64,000 nucleotides of DNA from an uncultured Acidobacteriaceae bacterium (GCA_937879855.1 CALFMO010000042.1:1-64000), one strand, 5' to 3'; counted from the stretch's first letter, positions 9,125 through 18,991 are shown. The notes: generated by a model not told the origin, from the sequence alone. Translations and numbers: made by a program.

Positions 9125-10704
9125 AGGATCAATCGACCCACGTTTTATTGATCGAAGACAATCCGGGAGATGCTGATCTGGTTCGCTTGCGTCTGGTGGA
9201 AGGCAAGTCGGCGGTTGACGTGAACTGCGTCAGCCGCTTATCAGACGGCCTGGCCAGCCTCAAAGACAACTCGCCTTCGCTCATCCTGCTGGACTTGAAC
9301 CTTCCTGACAGTCAGGGGGCAGAAACTTTTCGCAAGGTGCTGGAGAAAGCACCGGACGTGCCCATCGTCATCCTCTCGGGGCAGGATGATGAAGCGCTGG
9401 CGATCAAGGCGCTTCATCAGGGCGTACAGGATTACCTGGTAAAAGGCGCCATCTCCAGCAGCGGGCTGGATCGGGCGATGCGCTACGCCGTAGAGCGCCA
9501 GGCGCTGCTGCGGTCTCTGGAGATGAGCCGCAAGCAGCAGTTGGAGTTCAAGAACCAGTTCCTTTCGCACGTGTCGCACGAACTGCGCACGCCGCTCACC
9601 TGTATCCATCAGTTCACCACCATCCTGCTCGATGGGCTGGCGGGCGAGGTTAGTGCGGACCAGCGTGATCATCTCAAGACGATATTAAAGAGTGTGAATC
9701 AACTGGGAGCCATGGTTCGCGATCTGCTGGAGGCCAGCCGGGCGGAGTCGGGAAAGATTCGAATCGAACCGCGCTGCGTCGCGCTGGGAGCACTGATTCG
9801 GCAGGCAGTCGCTATGATGCAACCGATCGCTCGCGAAAAAGAAGTAGGGCTCGAGGTCGGCGTGGATACGAGAATTCCCTTCGTTCATGGGGATCCCGGG
9901 CGGATTCTCGAAGTTCTGATTAACCTCATCGAAAATGGCATCAAGTTCACTCCCCCGGGTGGTGCGGTCACGGTACAAGCTTCTCTGGTAGAGACCGATC
10001 CCGACTTTGTCTACGTCGCCGTAGCCGATACCGGCTGTGGAGTCGCGCCTGAGGCTCGAGCCCTGGTGTTCGAACGGCTCTACCAGGATCCGAACGCGGT
10101 CGACAACAACCGCAAGGGCTTGGGACTCGGTTTGTTCATTGCAAAGGAACTGGTCAACCTTCATGGAGGACGGATCTGGGTCGCCAGTCAATCCGGGCAC
10201 GGCAGCACGTTCTCCTTTACCCTGCCGTTGTATTCGCTAGCCAAGTTGCTCTCGCCCGTCATTGTCTGCCAGGAGAAACTGCGGGAAAACATTGTGCTCG
10301 TTAAGGTCTCGCTGAGAACCTTGAGCCGTCCCGCTCCCGCGAATTGGAAAGACATTTGTCAACGTTGTCTGGAGATCCTGCAGCGTTGTGTGTACCTCGA
10401 CAAGGATCTCGTCCTGCCTCCGATGACGGAAACCGGTGCGGACGAGACGTTTCTGGTGGTGGCGTCCACGGATCTGGAACGGGCGGAGGTCATGATGGCG
10501 CGCATTCGTGAGCAGCTCGCGAAGGTGCCTGAACTGAAGAGTACGGGCGAACTGCAGCTCTCCGCCGTGGCAGTGCCGCTTCCTGATCGCAGCGCGGGAC
10601 ACTCGCTGGAAGAGCAAGTGCGGGAGGTTTCGGCGACGGTAGGCGAAATGGTTCGAACCGTCCTGGGAGGGCAACCGGCCCAGCCGGATGCCACCGGAGC
10701 ATAA
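9121..10704 (+). CDS. receiver-histidine kinase with degenerate GGDEF-like tail
   Basis: A 527-residue soluble hybrid. The receiver spans residues 1-125 (ED acidic pair, Asp58 in LLDLNLPDSQG, Lys108 in YLVKGA). HisKA has His153 in SHVSHELRTPL; the HATPase has NLIENGIKF, ADTGCGV and GLGLGLFIAK. After the kinase (about 375-527) a further domain has the layout of a GGDEF domain, with ADETFLVV where GGDEF would be, so it cannot be an active cyclase as read. It may act as a protein-interaction or pseudo-enzyme module. The start overlaps the preceding stop. Confidence 0.87.
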   Translation: MKDQSTHVLLIEDNPGDADLVRLRLVEGKSAVDVNCVSRLSDGLASLKDNSPSLILLDLNLPDSQGAETFRKVLEKAPDVPIVILSGQDDEALAIKALHQGVQDYLVKGAISSSGLDRAMRYAVERQALLRSLEMSRKQQLEFKNQFLSHVSHELRTPLTCIHQFTTILLDGLAGEVSADQRDHLKTILKSVNQLGAMVRDLLEASRAESGKIRIEPRCVALGALIRQAVAMMQPIAREKEVGLEVGVDTRIPFVHGDPGRILEVLINLIENGIKFTPPGGAVTVQASLVETDPDFVYVAVADTGCGVAPEARALVFERLYQDPNAVDNNRKGLGLGLFIAKELVNLHGGRIWVASQSGHGSTFSFTLPLYSLAKLLSPVIVCQEKLRENIVLVKVSLRTLSRPAPANWKDICQRCLEILQRCVYLDKDLVLPPMTETGADETFLVVASTDLERAEVMMARIREQLAKVPELKSTGELQLSAVAVPLPDRSAGHSLEEQVREVSATVGEMVRTVLGGQPAQPDATGA

Positions 10705-10753
10705 GCGACACCGGAATAAGTTGGTGAAAACTTTGAAAATGGAGAATGACCAA

Positions 10754-11152
10754 ATGACAAATTCAAAAATCATGATCGTGGACGATGATCCCGACCTCAG
10801 GCAGGCATTGCGACTGCGTCTGCGAGCGAACCACTTCGAAACAGTCAATGCAGTCGATGGCTACTCCGCGATTGCTCTGGCCTACAAAGAGCGTCCCGAC
10901 CTGATCATTCTTGATCTCGGCCTGCCTGCTGGGGACGGCTTTGTCGTACTCGACCGCCTGCAAAAGGATGACAAGCTCTCGACCATCCCGGTCATCGTGT
11001 TGACAGCTCGCGATCCGCAGAGCAGCGAGCGGCGAGCCCTGCAGGCCGGGGCGGCGGCGTTCTTCCAGAAGCCTGCAGACAATGCAGAGCTGCTGGACGT
11101 GATTCGCGCCACCTTGTCCAGCGCCGCGAAAGGCTCAGCCTTGCCGTCTTGA
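10754..11152 (+). CDS. OmpR/CheY-like receiver protein
   Basis: A 133-residue stand-alone receiver: DDDPD acidic cluster, phosphoacceptor Asp54 in IILDLGLPAGDG, Thr84 in VLTARD, Lys106 in FFQKPADN. No DNA-binding domain follows. The ATG at 10754 has GGAG nine bases upstream; an in-frame ATG at 10739 would add five residues. It lies 49 bases after the receiver-kinase gene and is probably in the same transcript. Confidence 0.88.
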   Translation: MTNSKIMIVDDDPDLRQALRLRLRANHFETVNAVDGYSAIALAYKERPDLIILDLGLPAGDGFVVLDRLQKDDKLSTIPVIVLTARDPQSSERRALQAGAAAFFQKPADNAELLDVIRATLSSAAKGSALPS

Positions 11153-11310
11153 GGCTTGGCTGAATGGCAAGTCCATCGCCGCCGAAAGGATCGACAGGGC
11201 TTCGCGCGGCGCGCAGAGTCTGGAACCGAGCTGTCAGTCGCCGTACCCAGTGCATCCGGTCTGCCGGCTACCGCCCTGGCGAGAACGATGAGCGCGAGGA
11301 GGATACTGCC

Positions 11311-11661
11311 ATGCCGGTCGATGTTCAGTCCGGAGTCAAGCCCCGCGGTGGATATGAATTATTGCGCCAGCATCCCCGCATTCTGTCCAGCATCCCAATC
11401 ACGCTGCGTCATTTGTGCCGCGGCGGTGTAAGGAGCACGCACGGTATCACTCTCGACTTGGGCGAGGGTGGCCTGGGCGCGATCGTGCAAGGTACCGTGC
11501 ATGTCGGAGAAACGGTCGCTATTGACTTTGAGTTGTTGGATCAGCCGGTCACTACTGTAGCCATCGTGCGAAACACTTCCCACGTTCGCTGCGGATTCGA
11601 ATTCGTCGGCCTCACGCCCGAAGAGCGTTTACAGATCGCCAACGTCGTCGGGCACTCCTAA
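11311..11661 (+). CDS. PilZ-domain protein
   Basis: A 116-residue soluble protein read as a single PilZ domain, the usual cyclic-di-GMP effector fold. The N-terminal arginine segment (RQHPRI) and the later TLDLGEGGLGAIV correspond to the RxxxR and D/NxSxxG binding motifs, although the serine of the second motif is glycine here. The start at 11311 is chosen because GAGGAGGA lies just upstream; an in-frame start at 11164 gives a low-complexity extension. No cyclase is visible in this window. Confidence 0.8.
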   Translation: MPVDVQSGVKPRGGYELLRQHPRILSSIPITLRHLCRGGVRSTHGITLDLGEGGLGAIVQGTVHVGETVAIDFELLDQPVTTVAIVRNTSHVRCGFEFVGLTPEERLQIANVVGHS

Positions 11662-11977
11662 TCAAGAGCTCACGTTGGGCTCTCGGCTGGTTCGAGCGGA
11701 CCTCGCCGTAGCCTTCTGGTCAAGGCGTCGGTCGATTGCGTAACCGCTGACTCTCCGCGTTGGCGAACTGAAACTCATATCGCGCACCGAACCATTTCGG
11801 GAAGCCTCCGCCATTCGTGTGCGCACTATCACCATCTTTAACCATCACTCTGCCCCATACTGAAGTTGCATTTCTGTCGACCCAATGATCAGGAATCCGT
11901 GGTGGCGCGAGAAGAACATCAATTTCAGTTTCCGCATGGAATCTCTCCGGCCGGGGCCGGAGTGATGGAGGTTTGTG
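11662..11977. other. 316-bp spacer before kaiC
   Basis: No supported gene. It may hold an internal promoter for the kaiC-kaiB part of the signalling run. A GGAGG ribosome site sits at the right edge (11967-11971). Confidence 0.35.
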
Positions 11978-13714
11978 ATGTCGAGAAGTCGAAAGGCAAA
12001 ACCCGCACTCAAGAATGGAATCGCCAAATGTCCGACCGGCATTTTCGGCTTAGACCAAATCACACAAGGCGGCTTGCCCAAGGGCCGTCCCACTCTCATC
12101 TGTGGGACGGCGGGATGCGGCAAGACCATCCTGGCCATGGAATTTCTGGTACGCGGAGCCACTGAGTTCGGCGAACCCGGTGTCTTCATGGCCTTCGAAG
12201 AGACCAGCCAGGAGTTAGGTAAGAATGTCGCGTCCATGGGCTTTGATCTGCCCGCGCTGGTGGCCCGCAAGAAGTTGGTTCTCGATCATGTTCGCATTGA
12301 CCGCAGCGAGATCGCAGAGACCGGTGAATATGATCTGGAGGGCCTGTTTATCCGACTGGGGAGCGCCATCGATGCCATCGGCGCCAAACGCGTGGTGCTC
12401 GACACGATCGAATCTCTGTTCTCCGGCTTCAGCAACACGAATATTCTGCGCGCCGAACTTCGCCGCCTCTTCGGGTGGCTGAAGCAGAAGGGTGTCAGTG
12501 CGGTCATTACCGCCGAGACCGGGGAAGGGAAGATCACTCGCAACGGCATTGAGGAGTACGTCGCCGATTGCGTGATCCTGCTTGACCACCGAGTGGAAGA
12601 CCAGAGTTCGATACGCCGGCTGCGGGTGTTGAAATATCGCGGCACCATGCACGGCACGAACGAGTACCCCTTCTTGATCGGGCAAACCGGTCTGTCGGTG
12701 CTTCCACTGAGTTCATTGAAGCTGGAACACAACGCTCCAACGGAAAGAGTTTCATCGGGGGTTCCGCGCCTGGACACAATGCTGGGTGGAAAAGGCTTTT
12801 ACCGGGGCACCAGCATCCTGCTCTCCGGCACTGCGGGCACGGGCAAGAGCAGCCTGGCGGCGCATTTTGTGCAGGCGGCCTGCGAACGGGGCGAACGTGC
12901 CCTCTACCTGGCTTCTGAGCAATCTACGCACGAAGTGATTCGCAATATGCGCTCGATCGGGGTTGACCTGGAGCCTTGGGTGAAGCGCGATCGGTTGCGC
13001 TTCTACGCGGCGCGGCCCGGAACTTTTGGCCTGGAGAAGCATCTAGTCACGATTCACGATTTGACAGCGGAGTTCAATCCGAGAGTCGTGGTCATCGATC
13101 CCATTACGAATTTCGGGTCGGTGGGAACCTATTCGGAAGTGAAGTCGATGGTGACCCGCCTCATCGACATGTTCAAGTCACGCGAGATTACCGCGATGTT
13201 CACCAGCCTTACCTCGGGCGACAGCAATCCTGAACTGAGCGAAGTCGGCGTTTCCTCGCAGATGGATGCGTGGCTTCTATTGCGCAACCTGGAGTCGAAC
13301 GGTGAACGCAATCGGGGCCTGTACGTGCTCAAGTCGCGGGGCATGGCGCATTCCAACCAGATTCGCGAATTCCTGCTGACCGATCACGGGGTGCAACTGC
13401 GCGATGTCTACGTAGGACCCGCGGGGCTGCTTACCGGCTCTGCGCGGGAAGCACAAGAAGCCAAGGAGCGGGCGGAAGCAAGCGAGCGCCGGCAACAGGC
13501 GCAGCGTAAGGCTTTTGAACTCAAACAAAAACGGCAGCAACTGGAGACGGACATTGCAAAGATGCGCGCCGACTTTGCGCTTCTGGAGCAATGTGCGCTG
13601 CGCGACTCCCGCTACAAGGAATCGCAGGAAAAGCAAATTGTCCTCGACCGGGTACAAATGGGCCGCATCCGCAAGGCGGACGCGGTCTCCGTACACCGGA
13701 ACGGCCACGCCTGA
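11978..13714 (+). CDS. kaiC: KaiC-like double-domain ATPase/kinase
   Basis: A 578-residue homologue of the circadian clock protein KaiC with both RecA-like domains. Walker A motifs are GTAGCGKT (43-50) and GTAGTGKS (284-291). The first domain keeps the catalytic pair EE (74-75); in the second the pair reads EQ in LASEQSTHEV. The region equal to the cyanobacterial Ser431/Thr432 autophosphorylation pair reads VSSQMDAWLLL, two serines at 426-427. After the core there is an ~85-residue Glu/Lys/Arg-rich coiled coil (about 488-570) in place of the usual KaiA-binding tail. GGAGG six bases before the ATG fixes the start. Two kaiB-like genes follow directly. No kaiA is present, as is usual outside cyanobacteria. 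Confidence 0.93.
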   Translation: MSRSRKAKPALKNGIAKCPTGIFGLDQITQGGLPKGRPTLICGTAGCGKTILAMEFLVRGATEFGEPGVFMAFEETSQELGKNVASMGFDLPALVARKKLVLDHVRIDRSEIAETGEYDLEGLFIRLGSAIDAIGAKRVVLDTIESLFSGFSNTNILRAELRRLFGWLKQKGVSAVITAETGEGKITRNGIEEYVADCVILLDHRVEDQSSIRRLRVLKYRGTMHGTNEYPFLIGQTGLSVLPLSSLKLEHNAPTERVSSGVPRLDTMLGGKGFYRGTSILLSGTAGTGKSSLAAHFVQAACERGERALYLASEQSTHEVIRNMRSIGVDLEPWVKRDRLRFYAARPGTFGLEKHLVTIHDLTAEFNPRVVVIDPITNFGSVGTYSEVKSMVTRLIDMFKSREITAMFTSLTSGDSNPELSEVGVSSQMDAWLLLRNLESNGERNRGLYVLKSRGMAHSNQIREFLLTDHGVQLRDVYVGPAGLLTGSAREAQEAKERAEASERRQQAQRKAFELKQKRQQLETDIAKMRADFALLEQCALRDSRYKESQEKQIVLDRVQMGRIRKADAVSVHRNGHA

Positions 13715-13749
13715 TGGCTTGGTATGTTCGAAAAAGAGACGAGCTCTTC

Positions 13750-14088
13750 ATGAAAAAAACAAAAAGGCAGAACATCCAAGGCCGACGAACGCGATCCCAG
13801 CGAAAAACCTGGAACCTTCGTCTCTATATTGCCGGCGATACTTCGCGATCCATTGCGGCCCTGACGAACCTTCAGAGAATTTGCGATGAACACCTGGCGG
13901 GCCAGTACCACGTCGAAGTGGTCGACCTCTTGAAGAGTCCGCAACTGGCAGCGGGCGACCAGATCATAGCCGTGCCCACCCTGGTGCGCCGTTTACCGGC
14001 GCCGCTGAAAAAGATCATCGGGGATTTGTCGAACTCAGAACAGGTGCTGGTCGGGCTCGATTTGCGTCCGGGAAAGGTATCGCTATGA
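13750..14088 (+). CDS. kaiB: KaiB-like protein 1
   Basis: A 112-residue thioredoxin-fold KaiB homologue. LRLYIAGDTSRSIAALTNL is the N-terminal beta-alpha unit, and IIAVPTLVRRLPAPLKKIIGDL is the conserved KaiB core around the cis-proline. The first ~20 residues are basic and unstructured. A second in-frame ATG at 13714 overlaps the kaiC stop (TGATG) and would add 12 residues while coupling it to kaiC. KaiB binds the first ring of KaiC; here it is presumably an adaptor for the neighbouring KaiC. Confidence 0.9.
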   Translation: MKKTKRQNIQGRRTRSQRKTWNLRLYIAGDTSRSIAALTNLQRICDEHLAGQYHVEVVDLLKSPQLAAGDQIIAVPTLVRRLPAPLKKIIGDLSNSEQVLVGLDLRPGKVSL

Positions 14089-14420
14089 AAGCGCAGTCCC
14101 TGAAGCGGGCGCTTGCCACGGCCACCACTTCGGCAAGGCACAACAAGAAGTATGTCCTTCGACTCTACGTCACGGGGGCCACTTCTTCCTCGCGGCGCGC
14201 GATTCTCAACATCAACTCAATTTGTTCCGAACACCTGCAGGGGAAATACGATCTCGAAGTCATCGACATCCACCAGAAGCCGACTTTGGCCAAGGATGAA
14301 CAAATTGTCGCGGCGCCTACCCTGATCAGGCACCTGCCTCTGCCTTTGCGGCGGATCATTGGCGACTTATCGGATCGTGACAGCGTGTTGTTCGGACTGG
14401 ACTTGAAAACCAAGGCCTAG
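14085..14420 (+). CDS. kaiB: KaiB-like protein 2
   Basis: A 111-residue second KaiB homologue, overlapping the first by ATGA at 14085. It shares LRLYVTGATSSSRRAILNI and IVAAPTLIRHLPLPLRRIIGDLSD with copy 1 but is clearly diverged, so the pair is an old duplication rather than an assembly artefact. Two different KaiBs beside one KaiC suggest separate partners or states. Confidence 0.9.
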   Translation: MKAQSLKRALATATTSARHNKKYVLRLYVTGATSSSRRAILNINSICSEHLQGKYDLEVIDIHQKPTLAKDEQIVAAPTLIRHLPLPLRRIIGDLSDRDSVLFGLDLKTKA

Positions 14421-14427
14421 GAGCGAC

Positions 14428-15732
14428 ATGCCATCCACGAAAAGTCCGAGGCAGCAGCGGTTGCGGACGGAACTGAAACGGTTGCAGACTCGTCTGGCCG
14501 AGACCGAAGCCACCATCAAGGCCATCCGCTCCGGAGATGTGGATGCCATCGTAGTCGAAGGACCGAAGGGCAGCCGCATCTTTACCCTGCAGAGTCCGGA
14601 AGAGCCCTACCGTATCCTAGCCGAGCGCATGAATGAAGGTGCGGCGACATTGACCGCCGAAGGCACCATCCTTTTCTGCAATCAGCGCCTGGCCGATATG
14701 GTGGGAGTGCCTTCCGAACGACTGGTGGGTTCTGCGCTTCACACCATCCTGCATACCGAAGAGCGCGCGGATGTCGCGGAGTTGGTGCGCCTGGCGCTGA
14801 ATGGGGATATCCGCGCCGAACGCCATCTCCTGCGCAATGACGGCACCACTCTTCCGGTGCAACTATCGCTCAGCCGGATTCCGATCGAAGAGTCGGGGCG
14901 TGGCCTGTGCCTGGTGGCCACGGACCTGACCGAGCAGAAACGCGCCCAGGACGAAGTTCGGCGATTGAACGCGGGGCTGGAACAGCAGGTCGCCCGCCGC
15001 ACGGCCGAACTGGAGGCGGCGAACCAGGAGTTGGAGGCATTCACTTATGCGGTGGCGCACGATCTGCGCGCGCCCTTGCGCCACATTCACGGCTTTTCCG
15101 ACCTGCTGCAGCGTGACTCGGAATCGGTGTTGAGCGCGAGTGGGCGGCATGCCCTCGATTCCATCCGCACCGGAACCCTGCGCATGGAGAATCTGTTGGA
15201 GGCTCTGCTGAATCTGAGCCGCTTCGGAAGGCAGTCGGTGGAGCGGCGAGAAGTCGACTTGGAAAAATTGGTCCGCGAGGTGATCGAAGAGCTTGCCCCC
15301 GATCTCAAGGAACGCAAGATCGATTGGAAAATCAGCCGGCTGCCGCGGGCTAATTGCGATCTCGCGTTGATGAAGATCGTCATCGCCAACCTGCTGTCGA
15401 ACGCGGTCAAGTTCACGCGATTGCGATCCAGAGCCGCTATTGAGATCGGACACATGATTCGCGATGGTGAACCGGTGTTCTTTGTGCGCGACAACGGCGC
15501 CGGCTTCGATATGCGCTACGCAGGGAAGCTCTTTGGAGTATTCCAGCGCCTGCACCGGGCAGAAGAATTCGAAGGAACCGGCGTGGGACTGGCGACTGTA
15601 CACCGTATTTTGCAGAAGCACGGAGGAAAAATCTGGGCGCAGGCCGAATTGGGGAAGGGCGCGACTTTCTATTTCACTTGCGGAGAGGCCGAAGCTGGCA
15701 AACGGCGGAAGGCCGTGGGAGCAACAAAGTGA
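14428..15732 (+). CDS. PAS-histidine kinase
   Basis: A 434-residue soluble kinase. It has an N-terminal coiled coil (1-40), a PAS domain (about 60-172) ending DLTEQKRAQDE, a linker helix, HisKA with His211 in VAHDLRAPLRHI, and HATPase with NLLSNAVKF, VRDNGAGFDM and GTGVGLATVHR. The kinase core is close in sequence to those at 15729 and 21037, so the three probably arose by duplication. AGGAG precedes the ATG. It starts 8 bases after kaiB2, placing it in the kai transcript. Its Asp partner is probably one of the Rcp1-type receivers nearby. Confidence 0.9.
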   Translation: MPSTKSPRQQRLRTELKRLQTRLAETEATIKAIRSGDVDAIVVEGPKGSRIFTLQSPEEPYRILAERMNEGAATLTAEGTILFCNQRLADMVGVPSERLVGSALHTILHTEERADVAELVRLALNGDIRAERHLLRNDGTTLPVQLSLSRIPIEESGRGLCLVATDLTEQKRAQDEVRRLNAGLEQQVARRTAELEAANQELEAFTYAVAHDLRAPLRHIHGFSDLLQRDSESVLSASGRHALDSIRTGTLRMENLLEALLNLSRFGRQSVERREVDLEKLVREVIEELAPDLKERKIDWKISRLPRANCDLALMKIVIANLLSNAVKFTRLRSRAAIEIGHMIRDGEPVFFVRDNGAGFDMRYAGKLFGVFQRLHRAEEFEGTGVGLATVHRILQKHGGKIWAQAELGKGATFYFTCGEAEAGKRRKAVGATK

Positions 15733-18700
15733 GAGAATCACCGCTTTCTCGGGAAGAATCGGCGACGGATGAGTTCGACCCCGGTATTTTGCGGAGAATG
15801 AATCAGTTTGTCTCGAGTTGCAGCGGCCTTGCGATGGCGTTCGGGTTGTGGGTCCTGACGGGATGGATGTTTCATCTCGCCCGCGTGAAAAGCATCCTGC
15901 CGGGGCAAGTCGCGGTCAAGGCCAACGCCGCCGTATGTTTTATCCTGATCGGCTTCGCGATGTGGATTCTGAGAAGGGGACAGACGGGCGTTGTTTCTGG
16001 TTGGAAGCTGGCCGCCAAAATTGCTGCTTTCATGGCCAGCATCGTAGGTCTGCTCTCCTTGTTGGAGTTCCTGTTCGGGTGGGACTTGGGCATCGATCAG
16101 TTATTGTTCGCGGCGGGAGCGGACGACATTCCGGGTAGTGTGCGACCTGGTCTCATGTCTCCGGTCGCTGGTTTTGGTTTCTTCTGGCTCGGCGTAACGC
16201 TCCTGGTGCTGGATTTGAAATCGAGGCTAATGCGGTGGTCGGCGCAGTTGCTGCCCTGTGTCGTTGCCATCGCCGCCATGTTCGGAATTCTGGACTTTGT
16301 TCTCGACCCGACAACGACCCATACTCACATCTCTCCGATTACCGCCTTTGCGCTGTTTCTGTTCTCCTTCGGGCCGATGTTTGCTCGGCCGCAATGGGGC
16401 CTGGGGGCGCTGCTCGCGAGCGCGAGCTTGGGTGGTGCGTTGACTCGCTCGTTGTTTCCGATCGCCATTTTCGTTCCCCTGGCTGTCGGCTGGTTGCGAT
16501 GGAAGGGCGAATTCGCAGGCCTTTATTCGGAATGGACCGGTCTCACGATGATGACCGTGTTCACGGTCGTATTGTTGGCGAGTTTCACGGCCTGGACGGG
16601 ATTGACGCTTGACCGAAGCGAACGGGAGCGGCGCCAGGGCCAGGAGACCGCCGATCAACTCGCGTCGATCGTCGAATACTCGAACGACGCGATTATCGGG
16701 AAAACCACGGACGGGATCGTCATTAGTTGGAATCCCGCGGCCGAGGCAATTTATGGCTACTCGGCCGAGGAGACAGTCGGACGATCGATCTCCGTCGTGA
16801 TTCCAACGAATCGCCGGGAAGAGTTCGAAACGATCCTGGACAAAATCCGGCATGGGAAGCAGATCAGCCACTACGAGACGGAACGGCTGCGCAAGGATGG
16901 GCAAACCGTTTTTGTTTCCCTCTCGGTCAGTCCCGTAATGGACAAGGCGGGGAACCTGGTGGGAGTCTCCACCATTACTCGCGACATTACCGATCGCAAA
17001 CGTGCGGAGGAGAAACTTCATCAAGCCTCGCTCTACGCGCGTAGCCTGATTGAGGCCAGCCTCGATCCTCTGGTTACCATCCGCAAAGATGGCAAAATCA
17101 TGGATGTCAACCGGGCCACAGAACTGGTGACCGGGGTCGAGCGCGACAGACTGATCGGGAGCGACTTCTGCGCGTACTTTACCCAGCCGGAAAAAGCGCG
17201 GCAGGGCTATGAGAAAGTGTTCGCGGAAGAGAAAGTGCAGGATTACCCATTGGCCATCCGGCACGCTTCCGGACGCATTGTCGAGGTCCTGTACAACGCT
17301 TCGGTATTCAGGAACGCCGCCGGCGGAGTGGAAGGAGTTTTTGCCGCGGCGCGCGACGTCACCAAGCCCAAGTTGGCAGAAGAAAAGTTGCGTCGAGCTT
17401 CGCTCTATACCCGCAGCCTCATCGAAGCCAGTTTGGATCCGCTGGTGACCATCAGCCGCGACGGCAAGATCGCCGACGTGAACCAGGCGACGGAAGCAGT
17501 GACGGGGGTTTCACGGGAACGCTTGATTGGTAGTGATTTTTCCACCTACTTCACCCAGCCCGAAATGGCGAGGCAAGGCTATGAGCAGGTATTTGCCGAG
17601 GGTAAGGTAACGGATTACGGGCTCGCCATTCGGCACGCATCGGGACGCGTGACGGATGTGCTGTACAACGCCAGCGTCTTTAAAAACGAGGCGGGAGAAG
17701 TGGAAGGAGTTTTTGCCGCGGCTCGCGATATCACCCGGCGCAAGCAGGCCGAAGACGAACTGCGTCTAAGCCGCGAACGCTTAGCTTTGGCGCAAAAAGC
17801 CGGGCATTCCGGCACGTTCGACTGGGATATTCAGAACAACGTCAATCACTGGTCCGCGGAGGTCGAAGAGGTATACGGCATCGCGCCCGGCGAGTTCGGC
17901 GGCACCTACGAGGACTGGGAAGCCCTGGTAGTGCCCGAAGACCTGATTACGACGAAGAAAGCGATCGAAGAATCCCTAAAAACAGGAGCGTTTGCGTCGG
18001 AATGGCGCATCCGCCGCCGTAATGACGGCGAAATCCGCTGGATCACCGCCCGCGCCAAGGTGATTTTCGACGACAACGGAAAGCCCCAGCGCATGCTCGG
18101 CCTCAACATGGATGTGACCGAGCGCAAGCAGGCCGAGGAGGAAGTTCAGCGCCTTAACCGGGAACTGGAACAGCGCGTAATGCTCCGCACCGCACAACTC
18201 GAAGGCGCGAATAAAGAACTGGAAGCCTTCACCTACTCCGTTTCCCACGATCTGCGTGCCCCGCTGCGGCATATCAGCGGTTTCTCCAAGCTGTTAACCG
18301 AGGAGTACGGCTCCACTTTGGCGCCGGAGGCCCAGCACCATCTGCAGCGAATCGAGGAAGGTACGCGGCGGATGGGTCTGCTGGTCGACGACCTCTTGAA
18401 CCTGGGCCGCATCGGCCGCCACGAAGTGCGCCTTCAGGTCACCGGCCTGAACTCCATTGTGAATGAAACTCTGGTTGACCTGAAGTCGGAATGTGAGGGA
18501 CGACAGTTGGAATGGAAGATTGGCACGCTGCCCTTCGTCGAATGCGATCCCGCCCTGATGAAGCAAGTATTCCAAAATCTGCTGTCGAATGCCGTCAAGT
18601 TCACCCGTCCTCGCAGCCAGGCGGTGATTGAGGTTGGACAGAAGGATCAGGACGGAGGTGCTGTGGTTTTCGTGCGCGACAACGGAGTCGGCTTCAACGT

Positions 18701-18947
18701 GAAGTACGCGGACAAACTCTTCGGCGTGTTCCAACGCCTGCATCGTCCGGAGGATTTCGAAGGCACCGGAGTGGGTTTGGCCACCGTCCAACGCATTATT
18801 CAGAAGCATGGCGGCCGCATCTGGGCCGAAGCAGAACTGGACAAAGGCGCGACTTTTTATTTCACCGTCGCAGCGTCCGAGAAATCCGAACTTAAAGAAA
18901 ACGAAGCTACGGCGGGCGCAAGCTGCAACGCGGTGGGAAGGAACTGA
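15729..18947 (+). CDS. membrane-anchored multi-PAS histidine kinase
   Basis: A large sensor kinase of about 1072 residues. The N-terminal third (about 25-300) has roughly seven or eight hydrophobic segments, a MASE-like integral membrane sensor. Four PAS/PAC domains follow (about 315-770), two of them near-copies of the PAS unit repeated in the next gene (TRSLIEASLDPLVTI). Then come HisKA with SHDLRAPLRHISG and HATPase with NLLSNAVKF, VRDNGVGFNV and GTGVGLATVQR. The GTG start overlaps the previous stop (GTGA) and has GGGAG seven bases upstream. An ATG at 15798 is an alternative that keeps the membrane domain. The signal sensed is unknown. Confidence 0.88.
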   Translation: MRESPLSREESATDEFDPGILRRMNQFVSSCSGLAMAFGLWVLTGWMFHLARVKSILPGQVAVKANAAVCFILIGFAMWILRRGQTGVVSGWKLAAKIAAFMASIVGLLSLLEFLFGWDLGIDQLLFAAGADDIPGSVRPGLMSPVAGFGFFWLGVTLLVLDLKSRLMRWSAQLLPCVVAIAAMFGILDFVLDPTTTHTHISPITAFALFLFSFGPMFARPQWGLGALLASASLGGALTRSLFPIAIFVPLAVGWLRWKGEFAGLYSEWTGLTMMTVFTVVLLASFTAWTGLTLDRSERERRQGQETADQLASIVEYSNDAIIGKTTDGIVISWNPAAEAIYGYSAEETVGRSISVVIPTNRREEFETILDKIRHGKQISHYETERLRKDGQTVFVSLSVSPVMDKAGNLVGVSTITRDITDRKRAEEKLHQASLYARSLIEASLDPLVTIRKDGKIMDVNRATELVTGVERDRLIGSDFCAYFTQPEKARQGYEKVFAEEKVQDYPLAIRHASGRIVEVLYNASVFRNAAGGVEGVFAAARDVTKPKLAEEKLRRASLYTRSLIEASLDPLVTISRDGKIADVNQATEAVTGVSRERLIGSDFSTYFTQPEMARQGYEQVFAEGKVTDYGLAIRHASGRVTDVLYNASVFKNEAGEVEGVFAAARDITRRKQAEDELRLSRERLALAQKAGHSGTFDWDIQNNVNHWSAEVEEVYGIAPGEFGGTYEDWEALVVPEDLITTKKAIEESLKTGAFASEWRIRRRNDGEIRWITARAKVIFDDNGKPQRMLGLNMDVTERKQAEEEVQRLNRELEQRVMLRTAQLEGANKELEAFTYSVSHDLRAPLRHISGFSKLLTEEYGSTLAPEAQHHLQRIEEGTRRMGLLVDDLLNLGRIGRHEVRLQVTGLNSIVNETLVDLKSECEGRQLEWKIGTLPFVECDPALMKQVFQNLLSNAVKFTRPRSQAVIEVGQKDQDGGAVVFVRDNGVGFNVKYADKLFGVFQRLHRPEDFEGTGVGLATVQRIIQKHGGRIWAEAELDKGATFYFTVAASEKSELKENEATAGASCNAVGRN

Positions 18948-18991
18948 ACAACGGAGTCGGTAAAAACGGCAACAACCAAGGAGACTACGAA

